NCBI GenBank assembly: GCA_039881145.1 | Contig: JAYKKI010000061.1 | Coordinates: 13,428,001 to 13,492,000, forward strand | Origin: Druceiella hillmani | Taxonomy: Eukaryota; Arthropoda; Insecta; Lepidoptera; Hepialidae | DNA: 64,000 bases | Reading direction: 5' to 3' | Part shown: positions 45,696 through 57,823 of the stretch, piece by piece | Layout of the letters: the number at the start of each line of letters is the position of its first letter | How positions within the stretch are numbered: position 1 is the first letter of the stretch | The notes under the pieces: generated by a model | The model's input: the letters and a program-made list of their open reading frames with translations, nothing else | Told to the model about the DNA's origin: nothing | Database searches by the model: none | Program-made: the position numbers and the translations under genes

Positions 45696-45725
45696 AATTC
45701 CTTTTAATTACTATTAAAAGGAATT
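45696..45725. repeat. Perfect 13-bp inverted repeat, 4-bp loop
   Basis: aattccttttaat (45696-45708) and its exact complement (45713-45725) surround tact. Confidence 0.9.
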
Positions 45726-45875
45726 GCTGCATTTTTGCAATTTTTCAGTATAAATATTTCTATGTGACACATAAAATACTAAAATGTCAAGTTTATCGGT
45801 TAGCTAGGATAAGGGATACCAGCATCTATGCGTACACTAAAAGTCATTGGTACGAACTCGAGCAAATAGACCGGA

Positions 45876-45923
45876 GATCAAAGAGTCGAAGAAGTCCTCT
45901 TGGACTTTTTCGACTCTTTGGTC
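45876..45923 (+). repeat. 22-bp hairpin, fully paired with two G-U wobbles
   Basis: The arms 45876-45897 (gatcaaagagtcgaagaagt cc) and 45902-45923 pair across all 22 positions around the tetraloop tctt. The only two non-Watson-Crick pairs would be G-U on the plus-strand transcript. It could be a small structured RNA, a transcription-stop-like hairpin, or a snap-back duplication. The arms are short for an animal pre-microRNA. Confidence 0.85.
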
Positions 45924-46256
45924 TGCTGAACAAATGAAAAACTAATGGGAGAGCCTCAAAATCAAGGCATTAGCGGTAGATGGTGAGCCGGTCACTCATC
46001 CTAGTTGGCTGCGCAGCAATCGCATAATTTAAATCATGAAATTCATTCATTCTCTCATTTATACGAAAATATGAAGCGGAAAATTTGTTTGTCCGCGTTA
46101 ATTTCTAAAGTCATATATTTATGTTAGAAAGCTCATATTTTTAAGAAGATTATAGGCTAAATATTATTATGCTACAATTTATAGATATAGAGCCGTGATA
46201 AAAAATGTAACAGAAGTTTCAGAACACTGTTTACATGGTGCTAGGTAGAATGTGAT
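45924..46256. other. Unassigned
   Basis: Complex short stretch near 45950-46030 (gatggtgagccggtcactc). No family was recognised. Confidence 0.35.
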
Positions 46257-46412
46257 CGGCTTATTTATTGACTGATCATCTTGAGTGTTCCGTCGATATA
46301 CTCCGAATAGCTGATGTCCTTTGGTGAATTGAATAAGGGCATTTAGCGACTGAGGGACAGGAGGAGGAGGAGCTTAATTAAGATATCGCGGGTAAAACCG
46401 CGAAAACAATTG
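46257..46412 (+). mobile_element. Degenerate Helitron, copy of the 47.5-kb element
   Basis: It shares cggcttattta(t/c)tgact(g/a)atcatc, the gatata and gactg words, and gacagga(gg/cgg)agg in order with 47513-47669. The end reads atcgcgggtaaaaccgcg, then aaaaca, then attg (decayed CTAG). The cgcggg/ccgcg hairpin plus CTAG layout supports Helitron ancestry. Confidence 0.55.
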
Positions 46413-47512
46413 TCACCTTACAGGATATGGTTTTTAACACAAATCACCCATTTTTTTAATTAGAATTTTAGTAATAAAATAATGTTACCTGAATTAATAG
46501 TTATTATAGGATGTAAAAACAAAGAGAAAAACAGATATTAATTCTTAAATTTTTGACATCGGTTTTGGGGTAATATCTCATTTTCCTATTATGAACTCTA
46601 ATCTGGATTTAATTATAAAATCTCCACCAAAATCCATCGGCGATTTTTACGTGATATCCGTACAAACATACAGATAGCCAACAAAGTAAAAATGTTCAAT
46701 TTCTTCTGTACAGTTTATTCATAGTCCCCAGAATCAATTTTCTTCCTAAATATCTTCAATGGAGAGATTTCTAGCCTTTTTTATTGTTTATATAAATATT
46801 GAGGAATGTTTCTAGGACGATAGTTTGTAGTGGTTATACAAAATAGCTGACAACAAACGTGGTATGCAACATATACCTAAATAACATAGAAACTAATAAA
46901 TAAGGTTGTAAACCTTGTGATTTTTACAAGTACTTATGAATGTGACTGTGAAAATCGAATATCGTTGAACTGCAACATTCAATACAATATTTGTTTACGC
47001 AATCCATTTTTCCTAAATAATTCCTCATTTTTTATGTTTACTATGACACATCCATTTTTACAAGTCCCGCTGACGGCCTCCCGATGCGCCTATATTTCGC
47101 TCACCAATGTTGTGTTGAAATAAATGGCGTAAAGCTTTATTTCGTTAAGATTTTCGTTCCAGATAATCTATGCTAATTTACACAGCGCCGACCCGTGTCG
47201 GTTGTTAAAGGCGGATGCTGATATCACGGGGCAAATTTTACCACTGTGGCTTCTTTAAGCTGTTATCACGGCGTAAGTTTTATCACTGTTGCTAACTTTT
47301 AAGATAATTTTTTTTATACTTTACAGTAACTACTAAACTAATGATCCTGTTGTGCAGTCACATCTTTATGGTGATATGAAGCAGTAATAAATACACTGTT
47401 GCAATTAATAGGGAACGTAATTTTTTATTTAAATTTTGTTAGTAACAAAATCATTAGTCCAGTAATTACTCGATCTGCGTCTTTTTCTTCGACTAAAAAT
47501 GTTGGTAGAGAC
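46413..47512. other. AT-rich; transposon-like word near 46625
   Basis: 'ccaccaaaatccatcggcga' near 46622 is the complement of the 'tcg-cggattttggtgg' type word seen in insect Helitrons. Duplicated tatcacgg-gtaa, ttttaccactgt and ttttatcactgt words occur at about 47221-47290. No gene. Confidence 0.35.
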
Positions 47513-47669
47513 CGGCTTATTTACTGACTAATCATCCAGAGTAAGCCAGCCGATATAACAAAGCTCCGACGACTGATACGTTTGACGAACGGAATCGCTT
47601 AGTGACAGGACGGAGAGGGCAGCATACTTAAGAAAATGATCTACGGGTGAAACCGGGCGGCACAGCTCG
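47513..47669 (+). mobile_element. Degenerate Helitron, second copy
   Basis: It starts cggcttatttactgactaat and ends ctacgggtgaaaccgggcgg, cacag, CTCG, T. This is a CTAG terminus with one change preceded by the hairpin. About 70% identical to 46257-46412 by eye. Confidence 0.6.
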
Positions 47670-48076
47670 TCTTAAATAAATTAATAAATAACAATGCATT
47701 TTTATAGCTTTTCGAGACATGGCTCCGTACTTTCAAATAGGTATCTTATTATTTAACGTTCATTCATTGCCTATGTCGAGAACAATTTGGATATACGTGT
47801 TTTATATTCATCTTTAATACAATTAAAAAAATTCTTTCAAAATATTTTGTTTCTCTTAAGTTTATCTACAGTATTTTTTCTTAATACCTATTTTACTTTA
47901 GCCATTTGCTTTTTTTAATTTATCTCCTTGTATTTTTTTATTATGTTAACTATAAGTCTGAAGTGATCTCAAGGTGATTGCTCGAGCCTTTGGCTATCAT
48001 GTGCAAATGTCTTGATGAAACCAAATAATCGGTTTAGAGCAGAATCGAATTACGAGCAGAATTCATGTAAAAAGGT

Positions 48077-48079
<3 letters not shown>

Positions 48080-48139
<60 letters not shown>
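48080..48139. repeat. (AT)n microsatellite
   Basis: About 60 bp of uninterrupted alternating AT. Confidence 0.95.
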
Positions 48140-48140
<1 letters not shown>

Positions 48141-48734
48141 CAACTTAAATATTTAAGGGTACCTACCTAGCATTTTTATTAAAATATCTACAAATATGAA
48201 TTGTATTCTTCACTATGTAATTATATTGTTAAGTATATATTTTAGAAGTATGAGAAAAAAAGTTTTGTTGCATTATTCATTATTTACAATATTTTTTTAA
48301 CATCTTTTATGCAAATATTTGATATGTGCACTATTAGAAATAAGTTTTCTAGATGTTCGCATTTTTGAAAGCGGGTTAATAAAAAAGAGACCTAAAAGCG
48401 ATCTCATCGGGGGCCTTTCATATTTTTATTAAGAAAAAAAATTAAATGCATTTTGTACATTAACCAAAGAGTTTGTTTCGACCATACACCCTGCGCTGAT
48501 GTAGAAACAATTTTTTTTTAAATTCACGTCCATCAAAATATAAATTTCTTTATTCGGATGCTATATTTTCGCACATATTTTGGAATAAAGTTTTAATATG
48601 CAATTTAAATTTAAGAAAAAAAATGTTTTTGTTTTCATAACAAGCTTTTTTAAATAATATCCCATGTAATTTATAAAATTAAACAACAAGACTTTTGTTT
48701 ACCTCCTCTTTAATTCTTTTAGGAATATTTTTAC
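48140..48734. other. AT-rich, no recognised feature
   Basis: No recognisable repeat, apart from low-complexity A and T runs. Confidence 0.35.
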
Positions 48735-49400
48735 ACAGTTAGCTAGTGACAAATGTGTGGGTTAATAACGTGTATTATACTGTGCAAAACGTCTAGTTTA
48801 AGTGTCCACGTCATGGGGTTTCTAAGAAAATCGGCTGTGAATATAGAAAAACGTAAATGTATTGTACTATATCTTTCACAAATGTATAAACATGGTGCAC
48901 ATATAAAAAAAATTGCCAACTATAACATTGTTGTAATTTTATACAGACTTTTTCGTGGGCTTTGAAAACTCATAACATTTCCATAATTATGGTTGAGTAG
49001 TTTCAGAAATAAGGGGAGCGTTGTGTTATATTTTTGTTTATTAGTATATACCTGATGATTTAATACCGAGATTTATTAGTATGTACCTGATGATTTAATA
49101 ATTACGAGAAAAATATTTTTGAGATCCTTATAATTAACGTTATGATACGATGTACTACACTATACTTGAAATTGAAAAAAAAGCGTGTAGTTAATTTGTC
49201 TCCACTAAAATTTTTCAATAAATATTTTTGAATTTTTGCTACTGAGGTACATGTGCGGGTTAATGTGTTTTATTACAGTACCAAATTTGAAGTTTCTGCG
49301 TCAAGCGGTTTCCGAGAAAAAAACAGCTGTGATGGACGGACGGAGAGATTAGTGGTATAAGGGTTCGTTTTTCCTCGAACATATACTAAAGTTCAAAGGA
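48735..49400 (+). mobile_element. Two partial copies of a transposon-like segment, about 510 bp apart
   Basis: At 48751-48840: gtgtgggttaataa, tattatactgt, cgtcatggggtttctaagaa and aatcggctgtga. At 49253-49340: gtgcgggttaatgt, tattacagta, cgtcaagcggtttccgagaa and aacagctgtgatg, then gacggacggagag and ataagggttcg. The second copy continues into the 'ggacgga...gggttc' box of the Lepidoptera-type element. Between them a 35-bp period direct repeat (tttattagtatatacctgat) occurs at 49037 and 49072. Confidence 0.6.
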
Positions 49401-50115
49401 CAAAGGATTTCAAGTGAAAACTTGAGAACGTGATCCCAATACTGGACAACACTATTAGTTACACATTTCTCTCACATAGTTTGGGATCTTAATAGGATCA
49501 CCAGGGGAAACGCACTTAACCTCAACAATACTTTCCATTTGAAACTAAATTCGTCGTAGATCAAATGTTTCTATTGGAAATAGAAACATTTGATTTAGAA
49601 ACACTCGACTTAAGACACGTATCTCAAGCGAGTCTCACTTTAAAGAGATGGTGTAAATATTAATGGAATTTAATATATCTCACATTTATTTTGGAATGCT
49701 AAACTCAGTGCTTTTTGTTTATGCATTTGTGTGATTAACCGTGTTGGTCGTATGTGTATGCGTGTGCTTGTGTATGTTGTGTAAATATCATTGATTTATT
49801 ATCGAAGTAGCCAATGGATAAATAATTTGGCGATAGATTTATAATATTTCGAAAAAGGTTTAAGATATCAACATTCGTTTCAACTTAACTGATATTATAC
49901 GTACAAAACTTAAAATATACATTTTTGTGCTTTTAATATTTACACATTCAAAAGTAAATTCTTGTTTAGATAGAATATCATATTTTTCAAAGAAAGTAAT
50001 AGCAATTTTTCGTTGATATGAATAGTTTTATAAATCATTCCATTTTTGATATAATAGAGGATACACTGTAACTGTTAAAACTCTGAATATGGAGGGTGCG
50101 AACCTGATGTTTACT

Positions 50116-50118
<3 letters not shown>
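49401..50118. other. AT-rich with a 16-bp hairpin
   Basis: Apart from the hairpin at 49560-49594 and a weak tg-rich word run near 49745-49780, nothing was recognised. Confidence 0.35.
49560..49594. repeat. Perfect 16-bp inverted repeat, 3-bp loop
   Basis: atcaaatgtttctatt (49560-49575) and its exact complement (49579-49594) surround gga. Confidence 0.92.
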
Positions 50119-50168
<50 letters not shown>

Positions 50169-50178
50169 GCACATATAT
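50119..50178. repeat. (AT)n microsatellite with interruptions
   Basis: Alternating AT with gtat and gcac interruptions, about 60 bp. A small frame across it (50089-50298) is an artefact. Confidence 0.93.
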
Positions 50179-51840
50179 GTTAATGCCTTCTTTCATAAGT
50201 GTAAATTAAATAAATTCTACACCTCCATTACTTGGCTCATAAAAAAATTTTCTTTATACGCAGATGGAAATAGAGTGTATTACTTACATCAAAGTTAATT
50301 AAGATTCAATCATTGCATGCTACTTTAAAATATTCTTCTTTATAATATTACGTTATATTTATTTTTTTGAAAAAAAAACAAATCTAACATTCGAGATGTA
50401 CAGATATTTAAATGTTTAATAACAAATTTATCTTAAGTTTTTGAAATATCGAGTTTGAATCGAAGTTGAACCATTTTATTTATATTTTCCTGTCCTTGTG
50501 GATTTGCGATTGTTTCTAAGGTTTTTATTTAATTATCAGCTTCTAAGGTTTTTTTTATATTTGTCAATTTCGGTTTTCTTATCAAAGATCTTAATAATTC
50601 ATAATGTTGTAATGAATATAGATAGAGTTTTAATCGTAGTCGCCTCAAAATAATTTAAAGCTTTCTTTTTGTCATTAGATATGGTAGATGAATATCTTTG
50701 TCTATTTGCAGATGGTATTAAACCGTGAAAAGCCTAAACCAAAAACAAACCGTTTAAGAATGTTTACCTTTAGGAAACTTAAGGATAATTTAATTTCTAT
50801 TTTACAATTTTTGGGTATTTAATGTATTATACATATATTAAAATAAGAGTTTGAGGAATTGAGGAATATTGTAACTAGAATGTTAGTTTGACGTAGGAAC
50901 GTTAGGATACAAGTTAACCTAATACTCGAAAGACTCACTTATTGTATCTTGTTATAATTCATATCTGTTTTTTTCCCCATAGCTGGTTAAATAAAATAAA
51001 TATATTTCTCTGATTTGGGTGCAAATCTCCAGTAATCATAGAGGGAGCAAAGCTTTCACAGGCTGCATTGACTATTAAAACAACATGTGCTTCTTTAAAT
51101 AATCTACAAACTCTGTCGATAATACGATGTGAAAAAAATGGCAGTAAAGACTACATAACTGAACTAGGTTGGGTAAAAAGTACGCATTTATATTCATACT
51201 GTGCCGAGTCATGAGGCAAATTTCGCTATGAGAATCCCAAGCACGTCTTAACAGGTATGTGTTGGGCGATGGTAAGTTAAAAGTTTTCATTCTTTTCAGT
51301 TTCAGCGGCGCTGTAACGAAAGCGTAATGCATATTTTTAAAATGCTTTGTTCAAGAACTTGTAACGCGATCTTTGGACGTTAAATTTGCTTATGCAGATC
51401 AACATCTTAAAATTAGTTTTTTTTTCAACCATGGCGTTATGAATAAGCATTTTCTGATTCACTTGCTATAATATCAGATGGCACTAAAATTCTTGGTCCT
51501 AGCTATTAAGCTTTAAGGCATTGAAATTATATCATACGTTTTTTGTTTTATATGTAAATTACGAGATTATATGTCAAGGATAAAACTAAATTAACGCGAA
51601 ATTTTTTCATTGAATTAATTTTTGCAGTAGTAAAAAGTTTCCTTTATAATTCCGTCATACGCCTCGTCGTCCGTACATATGTACGTCCATTCGTCCGTAA
51701 CGCCGTACATCCGCTCCTCTTTATGTCTGTTACAGCCTCACAGCCTGATAGTTTTAAAATTACGTGCAAGAAATTTCGCAAATAGATGCCTCAGATAAAA
51801 TTTCGATTAATATATCAAGATGTATTTTTTTTTAATTTAA
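50179..51840. other. AT-rich, no recognised gene
   Basis: Short duplicated words occur (ttctaaggtttttatttaat near 50515, gaggaattgaggaata near 50852). At 51655-51720 there is a run of cgtcc/gtacg words (gtcgtccgtacatatgtacg) with a small palindrome. An 85-codon minus frame at 51075-51332 has no domain. Confidence 0.35.
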
Positions 51841-51841
51841 A

Positions 51842-51870
51842 GAGAAAATGCTTGGCCGTAGCATTTTCTC
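51842..51870. repeat. Perfect 11-bp inverted repeat, 7-bp loop
   Basis: gagaaaatgct and its complement surround tggccgt. It lies directly before a 38-bp direct repeat. Confidence 0.85.
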
Positions 51871-51891
51871 CTTCTTCTCTTTGATTGGTGG

Positions 51892-51967
51892 AAGGAGCTT
51901 TCGAAATGAAATTCAGCTTTTATTTATTAAAGGAGCTTTCGAAATGAAATTCAGCTTTTATTTATTA
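51892..51967 (+). repeat. 38-bp direct repeat, two identical copies
   Basis: The unit begins aaggagctttcgaaatgaaa and continues through ttcagcttttatttatt. The second copy starts at 51930. Identity is complete, so the duplication is recent. Confidence 0.93.
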
Positions 51968-52328
51968 TTACTCGTTTTTAAACCTCATTGGGGAAATGTT
52001 AGGCTTTACAATTTTATACATTGTGCCAACCACCTTTAATTTTTCAATCATGGATTTGAAAAATCTGAAAAAATCAAAATTTGATTAGAGTTTTCGGTTC
52101 TTTTTTATCGAAAATTTGGAGTGAAGTAGGCTACTGCGGAATCCTTAATTTACCAGTCGGCAAGATAGTTATGGCAGACTTCAGGTAGCATTTGAGTATA
52201 AAGTTACCGTCTCTCATCCCTATTTAAAACAGATTTAATGATAAATTCATTACGAGTATGTCTAACTTCAATGATGATATTAAAGTACCAAGAGATAATG
52301 TCAACACTTTGATAGAAGATATTATATA
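51968..52328. other. No recognised feature
   Basis: Unassigned sequence before the inverted-repeat element. Confidence 0.35.
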
Positions 52329-53596
52329 TATATCCACAGATCAGCATGATTTCGATCTTGGACCGAAACATTTTTTACTTCTTGTGTCACTGTCTTGTCA
52401 GTCTTGGTGACGCGATGTTCTGTTCTCTTCTTCCTGTCCTTGTAATATCTCTATTGCTCCACTGATACGTAAATTGGTGGACGCATTCATCTGCTCTGTA
52501 CATATTTCAATAATGGCTATAAGTCTCTGTCTATTTAAGTATATTTCTTGATAGTATTTACAAATGTATTTCTTCTACGTAAACTTTTACATATTCATTT
52601 TTGCAATAAATAATAATATTTGCTTGAACTCTAAATGTTTTATCTCTGCAATTCTTTGTACTCTCAATAACACGGTATTCACCCAATTTTTATCCTCCTT
52701 GTAATGAATCATAATATTCGTAAACAAGCTACATGATTAACACCCGTATCCATAATCAACACTTACGCTATGCGTTCACTCACGCGTAGTAGTTATAAAT
52801 GTAGTGCAAATTAAGTTTGTATGAACTGATATTCACAAAAGTCTCTTAAATTTCACTTCACTATGTGTTTACTTATACGAGAATACACGTTTTAGATTGA
52901 TCTAGTTATTCGCGACGTTTCATTGCAGTTAACTTTGTCAGTTTTTTTCTTAGTCATGGTGGCTATATGCAAAAAATGCTTTTTGATATAAGTTTTTTTG
53001 TCATGGACGTGTTTTTATGAAAAATATTATGTAATGTGACATTGTTTTTTTTAGCTAAGATGGAAAGAATGATCCGTTATTAAATTTCAAACAATGTAAA
53101 GTGTTTGGTAAAATTTAATAACAAGTAATAAAATATATATATTTCAAAAATTATATAGTTACGGAAAAAAACGATCAAATCATTTAATATAGTTTATTAA
53201 AATTGTTGAAGCCGGGAAAATATGTTAAAGGTAGCAAATGATCTTATAAAATCGTATCATTTCTAAATTTGTAATGTATTTTAAATTCTTTGTATACAGA
53301 GTATACATGCTGTAGATGTAACTTGAGTGTAATATATCTGTAACCTGTGTGCTTTGCTTTAAGAGTATTAAAAATTTCTTACTTGATATGTGGAGAATAT
53401 TTATGCGACCTTAAGCGAGGTATATTAAATATTTATTAAGCCACCAATTTATGTATCAGTGGAGCAATAGAGATAATACAACGACAGGAAGAAAAGAACA
53501 GAACATCGCGTCACCAAGACTGACAAGATGGTGATACAAGAAGTAAACATTTCACTGTTTCGGTCCAAGATGAAAATCATGCTAGTCTGTGGATAT
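52329..53596. mobile_element. Candidate DNA transposon or foldback with ~150-bp inverted repeats
   Basis: The left arm (52329-52480) and right arm (53441-53596) are about 85-88% reverse complementary. Shared blocks are tatccacag, gcatgatttt-gatcttgg or its counterpart, accgaaaca, cttgtcagtcttggtgacgc, gatgttctgttc, ctctattgctccactgatac and aaattggtgg. The 960-bp interior is AT-rich with no recognisable transposase and no long open frame. It could be a non-autonomous element with long terminal repeats, or two inverted insertions of one shorter repeat. Target-site duplications were not resolved. Confidence 0.7.
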
Positions 53597-54100
53597 AAGG
53601 CAGTAAATGTCGTTAACACTCTCAGGCGGTGGCTTCAAGTTTTATCAAATACTACGTTAATTAAATTATGCAAGTATTCGGCACAAGAAAATTTCTAACT
53701 ATTCTGCTTTAAGTGAAGTGTATTAAGGACAATCGGCAAAAATGTATGGAAGCTGGTCTACGATCCATAAAGACCACAAATATGTCACTGGAAATATATT
53801 TTCAATATGCTACTATAATTGTTATGACATTAAAGTGCTGCATTCTCCCTGTGATTGGCTATTACAGGGTAATGTGGGGCTTATAGGGGGAAGCGGAACA
53901 GAGGACGCAATAGCATTGCTGTGCCAAGATAATGTTATTCATGCAGTCAGTTTGCATTTGCATTGTGAGTGCATTAAAGTGGATTACATTGTGTTCCTTG
54001 GACAATTTTATCCGTCATTGAAATTGGTCTTTTGTTTCGGAAGTATTACCGGTTTAAATTTTTTGACCTCAACTTGTTACTTTATTTGATACCGTGGACA
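53597..54100 (+). other. Complex segment with an unrecognised 115-codon open frame
   Basis: The frame at 53742-54089 is polar and cysteine-containing (CYYNCYDIKVLHSPCDWLLQ). Sequence around 53840-53930 is more complex than its flanks (ctccctgtgattggctatta, cttatagggggaagcgg). A ccaat-type box (gattggct) lies inside it. No domain is recognised. A promoter-like or repeat-derived origin is as likely as coding. Confidence 0.25.
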
Positions 54101-55079
54101 TACGATACGATATTAACTTGGGTTTCATGAATTGCTTTCAGCTTCACTGGATCATTTGTTACTGGATTCGATATCACGAATAGCTTGACTATTGGATATG
54201 ATATTACTTGTTGTGATTTAATATGACGAGCATCATAATAACAGTGTTACGTGCTAATGCAAACTTCATAAATAAGAATGCGCGTTTTATATAATCATTG
54301 CTGGTAAATAGCTCAAGACGCTATTAAATAACCTGTGCATGAAGACCAAAATATTATAGAACGTGCTGTGTTCCTATGTGTCTCGTTGCTGGACATCGGA
54401 AGCAATTAAGATTTATTTACTACGAAACTATATACTTATCTAAATTTTCTCGAGTTTGCCAAAAATATTTGAATAGCGATATTTGGGACGAATAACCTGA
54501 CTTTTTTATGTCTTACAATATTTCACTAGTGCTTGCTTCACAGATATTTGTGACATACTGCTAGGAGCTGTTCAGTGTACTAAACTTCAAGATACTAGAT
54601 GCTACATGTAACTAAATGCATTGCATAATGTACTTTTAGGACGATTGTAATAACGAATAATTTCAATTTTTCTTCGGACAAACTGAAATTATACAGGAAA
54701 TTCACGCGAATGATCTTCATTAACAGGAGTTCTTCGCATTACAGAGAGTAGTGTTACAATGTTTGTATTAGGGTCTATTCAATTAAATTTAGCAAGTTAT
54801 ACTGTAGAGAACACATAAACGATGGTCCATACTTGATTGAAGTATGTTCATTTAACGTACTCCGCACTTTACATCTTTATAATATGCCGTAAAATGTATA
54901 GTTATTAAGAGACTTACGCATATATAAGAATAAGAATTTATTTTTGTCAACAGATATCGGGAAGGCATAATATTATAGTATATAACTATTATAATATATT
55001 TAAATAGCTTTTTAATGACATATGTGTGGTCATTATTAGTCTTGTAGATCATTTTATCAGGTCCTTCTTTTATAGTTAA
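54101..55079. other. AT-rich, no recognised gene
   Basis: Repeated gatacgatatta / ggatatgatatta words occur near 54095-54230. Nothing else was recognised. Confidence 0.35.
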
Positions 55080-55735
55080 TATTTGCAATATGTGTACTCT
55101 CCTTTAAGTGATCTATGTTAGAGATTTATTAGTTGTTATTTGCAGCATATGTATTCTCCTTTAAAGTTGGTGTATTACTGATTTATTAGTTGATGTATAA
55201 AGCAAGTATATTTTTTTAAGTGAGGTATATTAGAGATTTAATAGTTGATAGTTTCATCATGTGTACTTTTGTTTAAATGAGGTATATTAGAGGTTTATTA
55301 GTTGATATCTGTATTATGTATACTCTCCTTTATTTGTTGTATATTAGATATTTATTAGTCGATATTTGCAGCATGTGTATTCTCCTTTAAAGGAGGTGTA
55401 TTACTGATTTATTAGTTGATATATAAAGGACGTGTATTTTTTTAAGTGAGGTATATTAGAGATTTAATAGTTGATAGTTTCATCATGTGTACTTTTGTTT
55501 AAATGAGGTATATTAGAGGTTTATTAGTTGATATCTGTATTATGTATACTCTCCTTTATTTGTTGTATATTAGATATTTATTAGTCGATATTTGCAGCAT
55601 GTGTATTCTCCTTTAACTGGGGTATATTAGACATTCATTAGCTTATATCTACAGCATGTGTACTCTCCCTTAATTGAGGTATATAACAGATTTATTAAGT
55701 AGATATTGGTAGCATATTTACTCTGTTTTAAGAGA
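55080..55735 (+). repeat. ~57-bp satellite with 226-bp higher-order repeat
   Basis: About eleven units follow the pattern gcatgtgtactctccttta, a-tgaggtatattag, agatttattagttgatatt. Units are grouped: a block containing 'gttgatagtttcatcatgtg' starts at 55244 and again at 55470, 226 bp later, and the two four-unit blocks are almost identical across their length, while neighbouring single units differ more. This is a true higher-order repeat. Confidence 0.92.
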
Positions 55736-55954
55736 ACTGCTTGCCGAAATGCAGCCTGTAGCAATTATTATATATAAAGAGATATGATTTATGAATAAAA
55801 TTGACATTTCAATTAATTATGTAAATAAAATTTATGTAAATATTGGAATAGGATGTTTACACGGACGGACAACATGCTTAATGCAAAATAATTAATTTAG
55901 ATGACGCTTTTCATACGCCGTCAGAGATTTCGCTTATCAACTCAACTTGAATTT
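55736..55954. other. No recognised feature
   Basis: AT-rich sequence after the satellite. Confidence 0.35.
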
Positions 55955-56240
55955 CAAAGTAAAAGTGAGTTAATCATCTGAATTGCGTATAAACATTAAA
56001 TTCACCCGCGAGACGCCGCGGCCGATCTCCATCTGCCAAGGGAATGGATAATTATCTCGTTTACATCACAAAGTTAATGTTAGTCGAAAAGTTTTCATAA
56101 ATAAGTGATGTCTCTTGAAAATTTCGGGAGACTGGGGGATCGTAATTTGAGTGGGGTGAGACACGGGTGTCTGGTGTGGTCTGGCGTCTTCGAAATGAAG
56201 CAGGCGCGATTGCAGGACTGATTTCGCAATGCTGAATATG
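55955..56240. other. G+C-richer island
   Basis: CpG words (cccgcgagacgccgcggccg) are followed by cacgggtgtctggtgtggtc. Two overlapping minus frames of about 70 codons are open here, with no domain. Candidate conserved non-coding element. Confidence 0.35.
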
Positions 56241-56285
56241 AAAATTGCGGCATGAAAATATTTTGAGCATTTTTTAGGAAAAATC

Positions 56286-56420
56286 TCAAAAGGGAAAACA
56301 AAACCACTCAGATATTTGTTAGTCCATCAGTCACAGTCTTTTTCCTCAGAAATCGCTTAATGTAGAAATTTTAAATTTCTCATAATAATGAGGCATAAAA
56401 CTCGCTATAGTTAAACACTC
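56286..56420 (+). mobile_element. Transposon remnant (family of 16.8 and 32.4 kb)
   Basis: 'gttagtccatcagtcacagt', ctttttcctcagaaatcgc and ataatgaggcat follow the same order as at 32340-32430. Ends unresolved. Confidence 0.4.
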
Positions 56421-57823
56421 AAAAATATAATGTTTTGTTAAATTAAATTAAGTAATAAAAAAACAATTTAATTTCGTATATAGTTGTAGGGCATCACTTG
56501 AAAAGGCCTATTATGATTATTAATATTAAGTCTCAACTACCCTATTTAATTATATTTGTTATTAAATATTTATTGTGCATGAAAGTCTTTATTAGCCATG
56601 ACTTTTGACAAAGAAATTTGTTTCATTTCGGACGACGAATGAAATCCACGATGCGCGGGCCAAGCTCGCACTCGGTCTGTTTTTCCTTTATTACTTTATT
56701 TTCGGGCAATTGCTTATTTTCTGTTTCTTTGATATGTCCACACGATATAAATATATTTTTTATAAAATTGAAGGATGTTTTCTTTATTCGCAAGACATTT
56801 TCAAATATTATTCGCCCGCGGGTTTGGTCGTATTCGTCGTATCGAAATGAAAAAATTATGGTAATTTTGGAGTTCTTAAACAATTAAGAATATAGAGATA
56901 AGAAAATAAAAAAAAGACGCCAAAATTGTTTACATTTTTTTGACTTTTTCTTCCTTAAAAAAAAACAGTTCGCCGATGTTCGAAATATCGAAATTATATC
57001 GAAAGGTTTTATTGTAACTTTTTTTAATTTGATATATATGATTGTTTTCTACTGGGTTATGCATTTTTTATACACTCGTTATATTTTTTAAATTTAAAAT
57101 TTCCCGAAAAAATACACAAATAATTGAAAAAAAAAAAATTATGAAACTTCGAAGTTTCAAACGGTTTTATTCAAAGTACATAAATGCAATTTTAAAGTTG
57201 CGACAAATATTACAAGAAAGTTTAATCTTATGCAAAAAAATTATGTTTACTTATGAACAGTGCCACTAGATGTACAGAAATTATTATTTTGTCTTATCTT
57301 CTGTAGCTTCAAAAAGTGTAGTCTATGAAAATTTAAAAAATGGAAAACTTTCATGGAGTCACTTAAGGTATGACGGGTAAACGTATTGTTGAAGAAATTC
57401 GCTCATTTTTTTTATAGATTATTCAAATTGTAAATATATAACTTATTTTAAAATTTAAAAATGATTTACTATTTGGTTTTGGCAGAAAATCGTTGTCAGA
57501 CGATTAACATTACAGATTATTCATTAATCGTTGTCAAACGATTAACATTACGATTAACGTTATAGTTAACATTACAAAAAAAGTAGTTATTTCACTAAAC
57601 TTTACTTTTTCTTAAAAACGTGTTGAGAGATTTATCTAAAAAACTAAGTCAATGTAAAATTATTTTATATTAATATTTTTTTAAAACAAATATTTACTCT
57701 TAAGTTTTGGTGAAAATCGGTCTCATAAATAACATTTAGGTCGTAACTATAATTTAGTCTGAATATTTGATATATGAATTTCTTTGAATCAAAAAAAGTT
57801 AAGTTTGTAAAATTTTTCTAATA
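56421..57823. other. AT-rich; short duplicated words
   Basis: Three overlapping frames at 56605-56887 read through sequence containing a small complex patch (atgcgcgggccaagctcgca), but none is recognisable. Near 57492 and 57530 'atcgttgtcaaacgattaac' type words repeat, then shorter gattaacatta/gttaacattac words. Confidence 0.35.

Noticed and set aside
45876..45923. MicroRNA precursor
   Set aside because: The stem is only 22 bp with a 4-base loop, too short for a normal animal pre-miRNA. Reported as a hairpin only.
56605..56887. Three overlapping frames of 81-89 codons
   Set aside because: All three are open across the same bases on both strands with no domain. Overlap of this type suggests chance.
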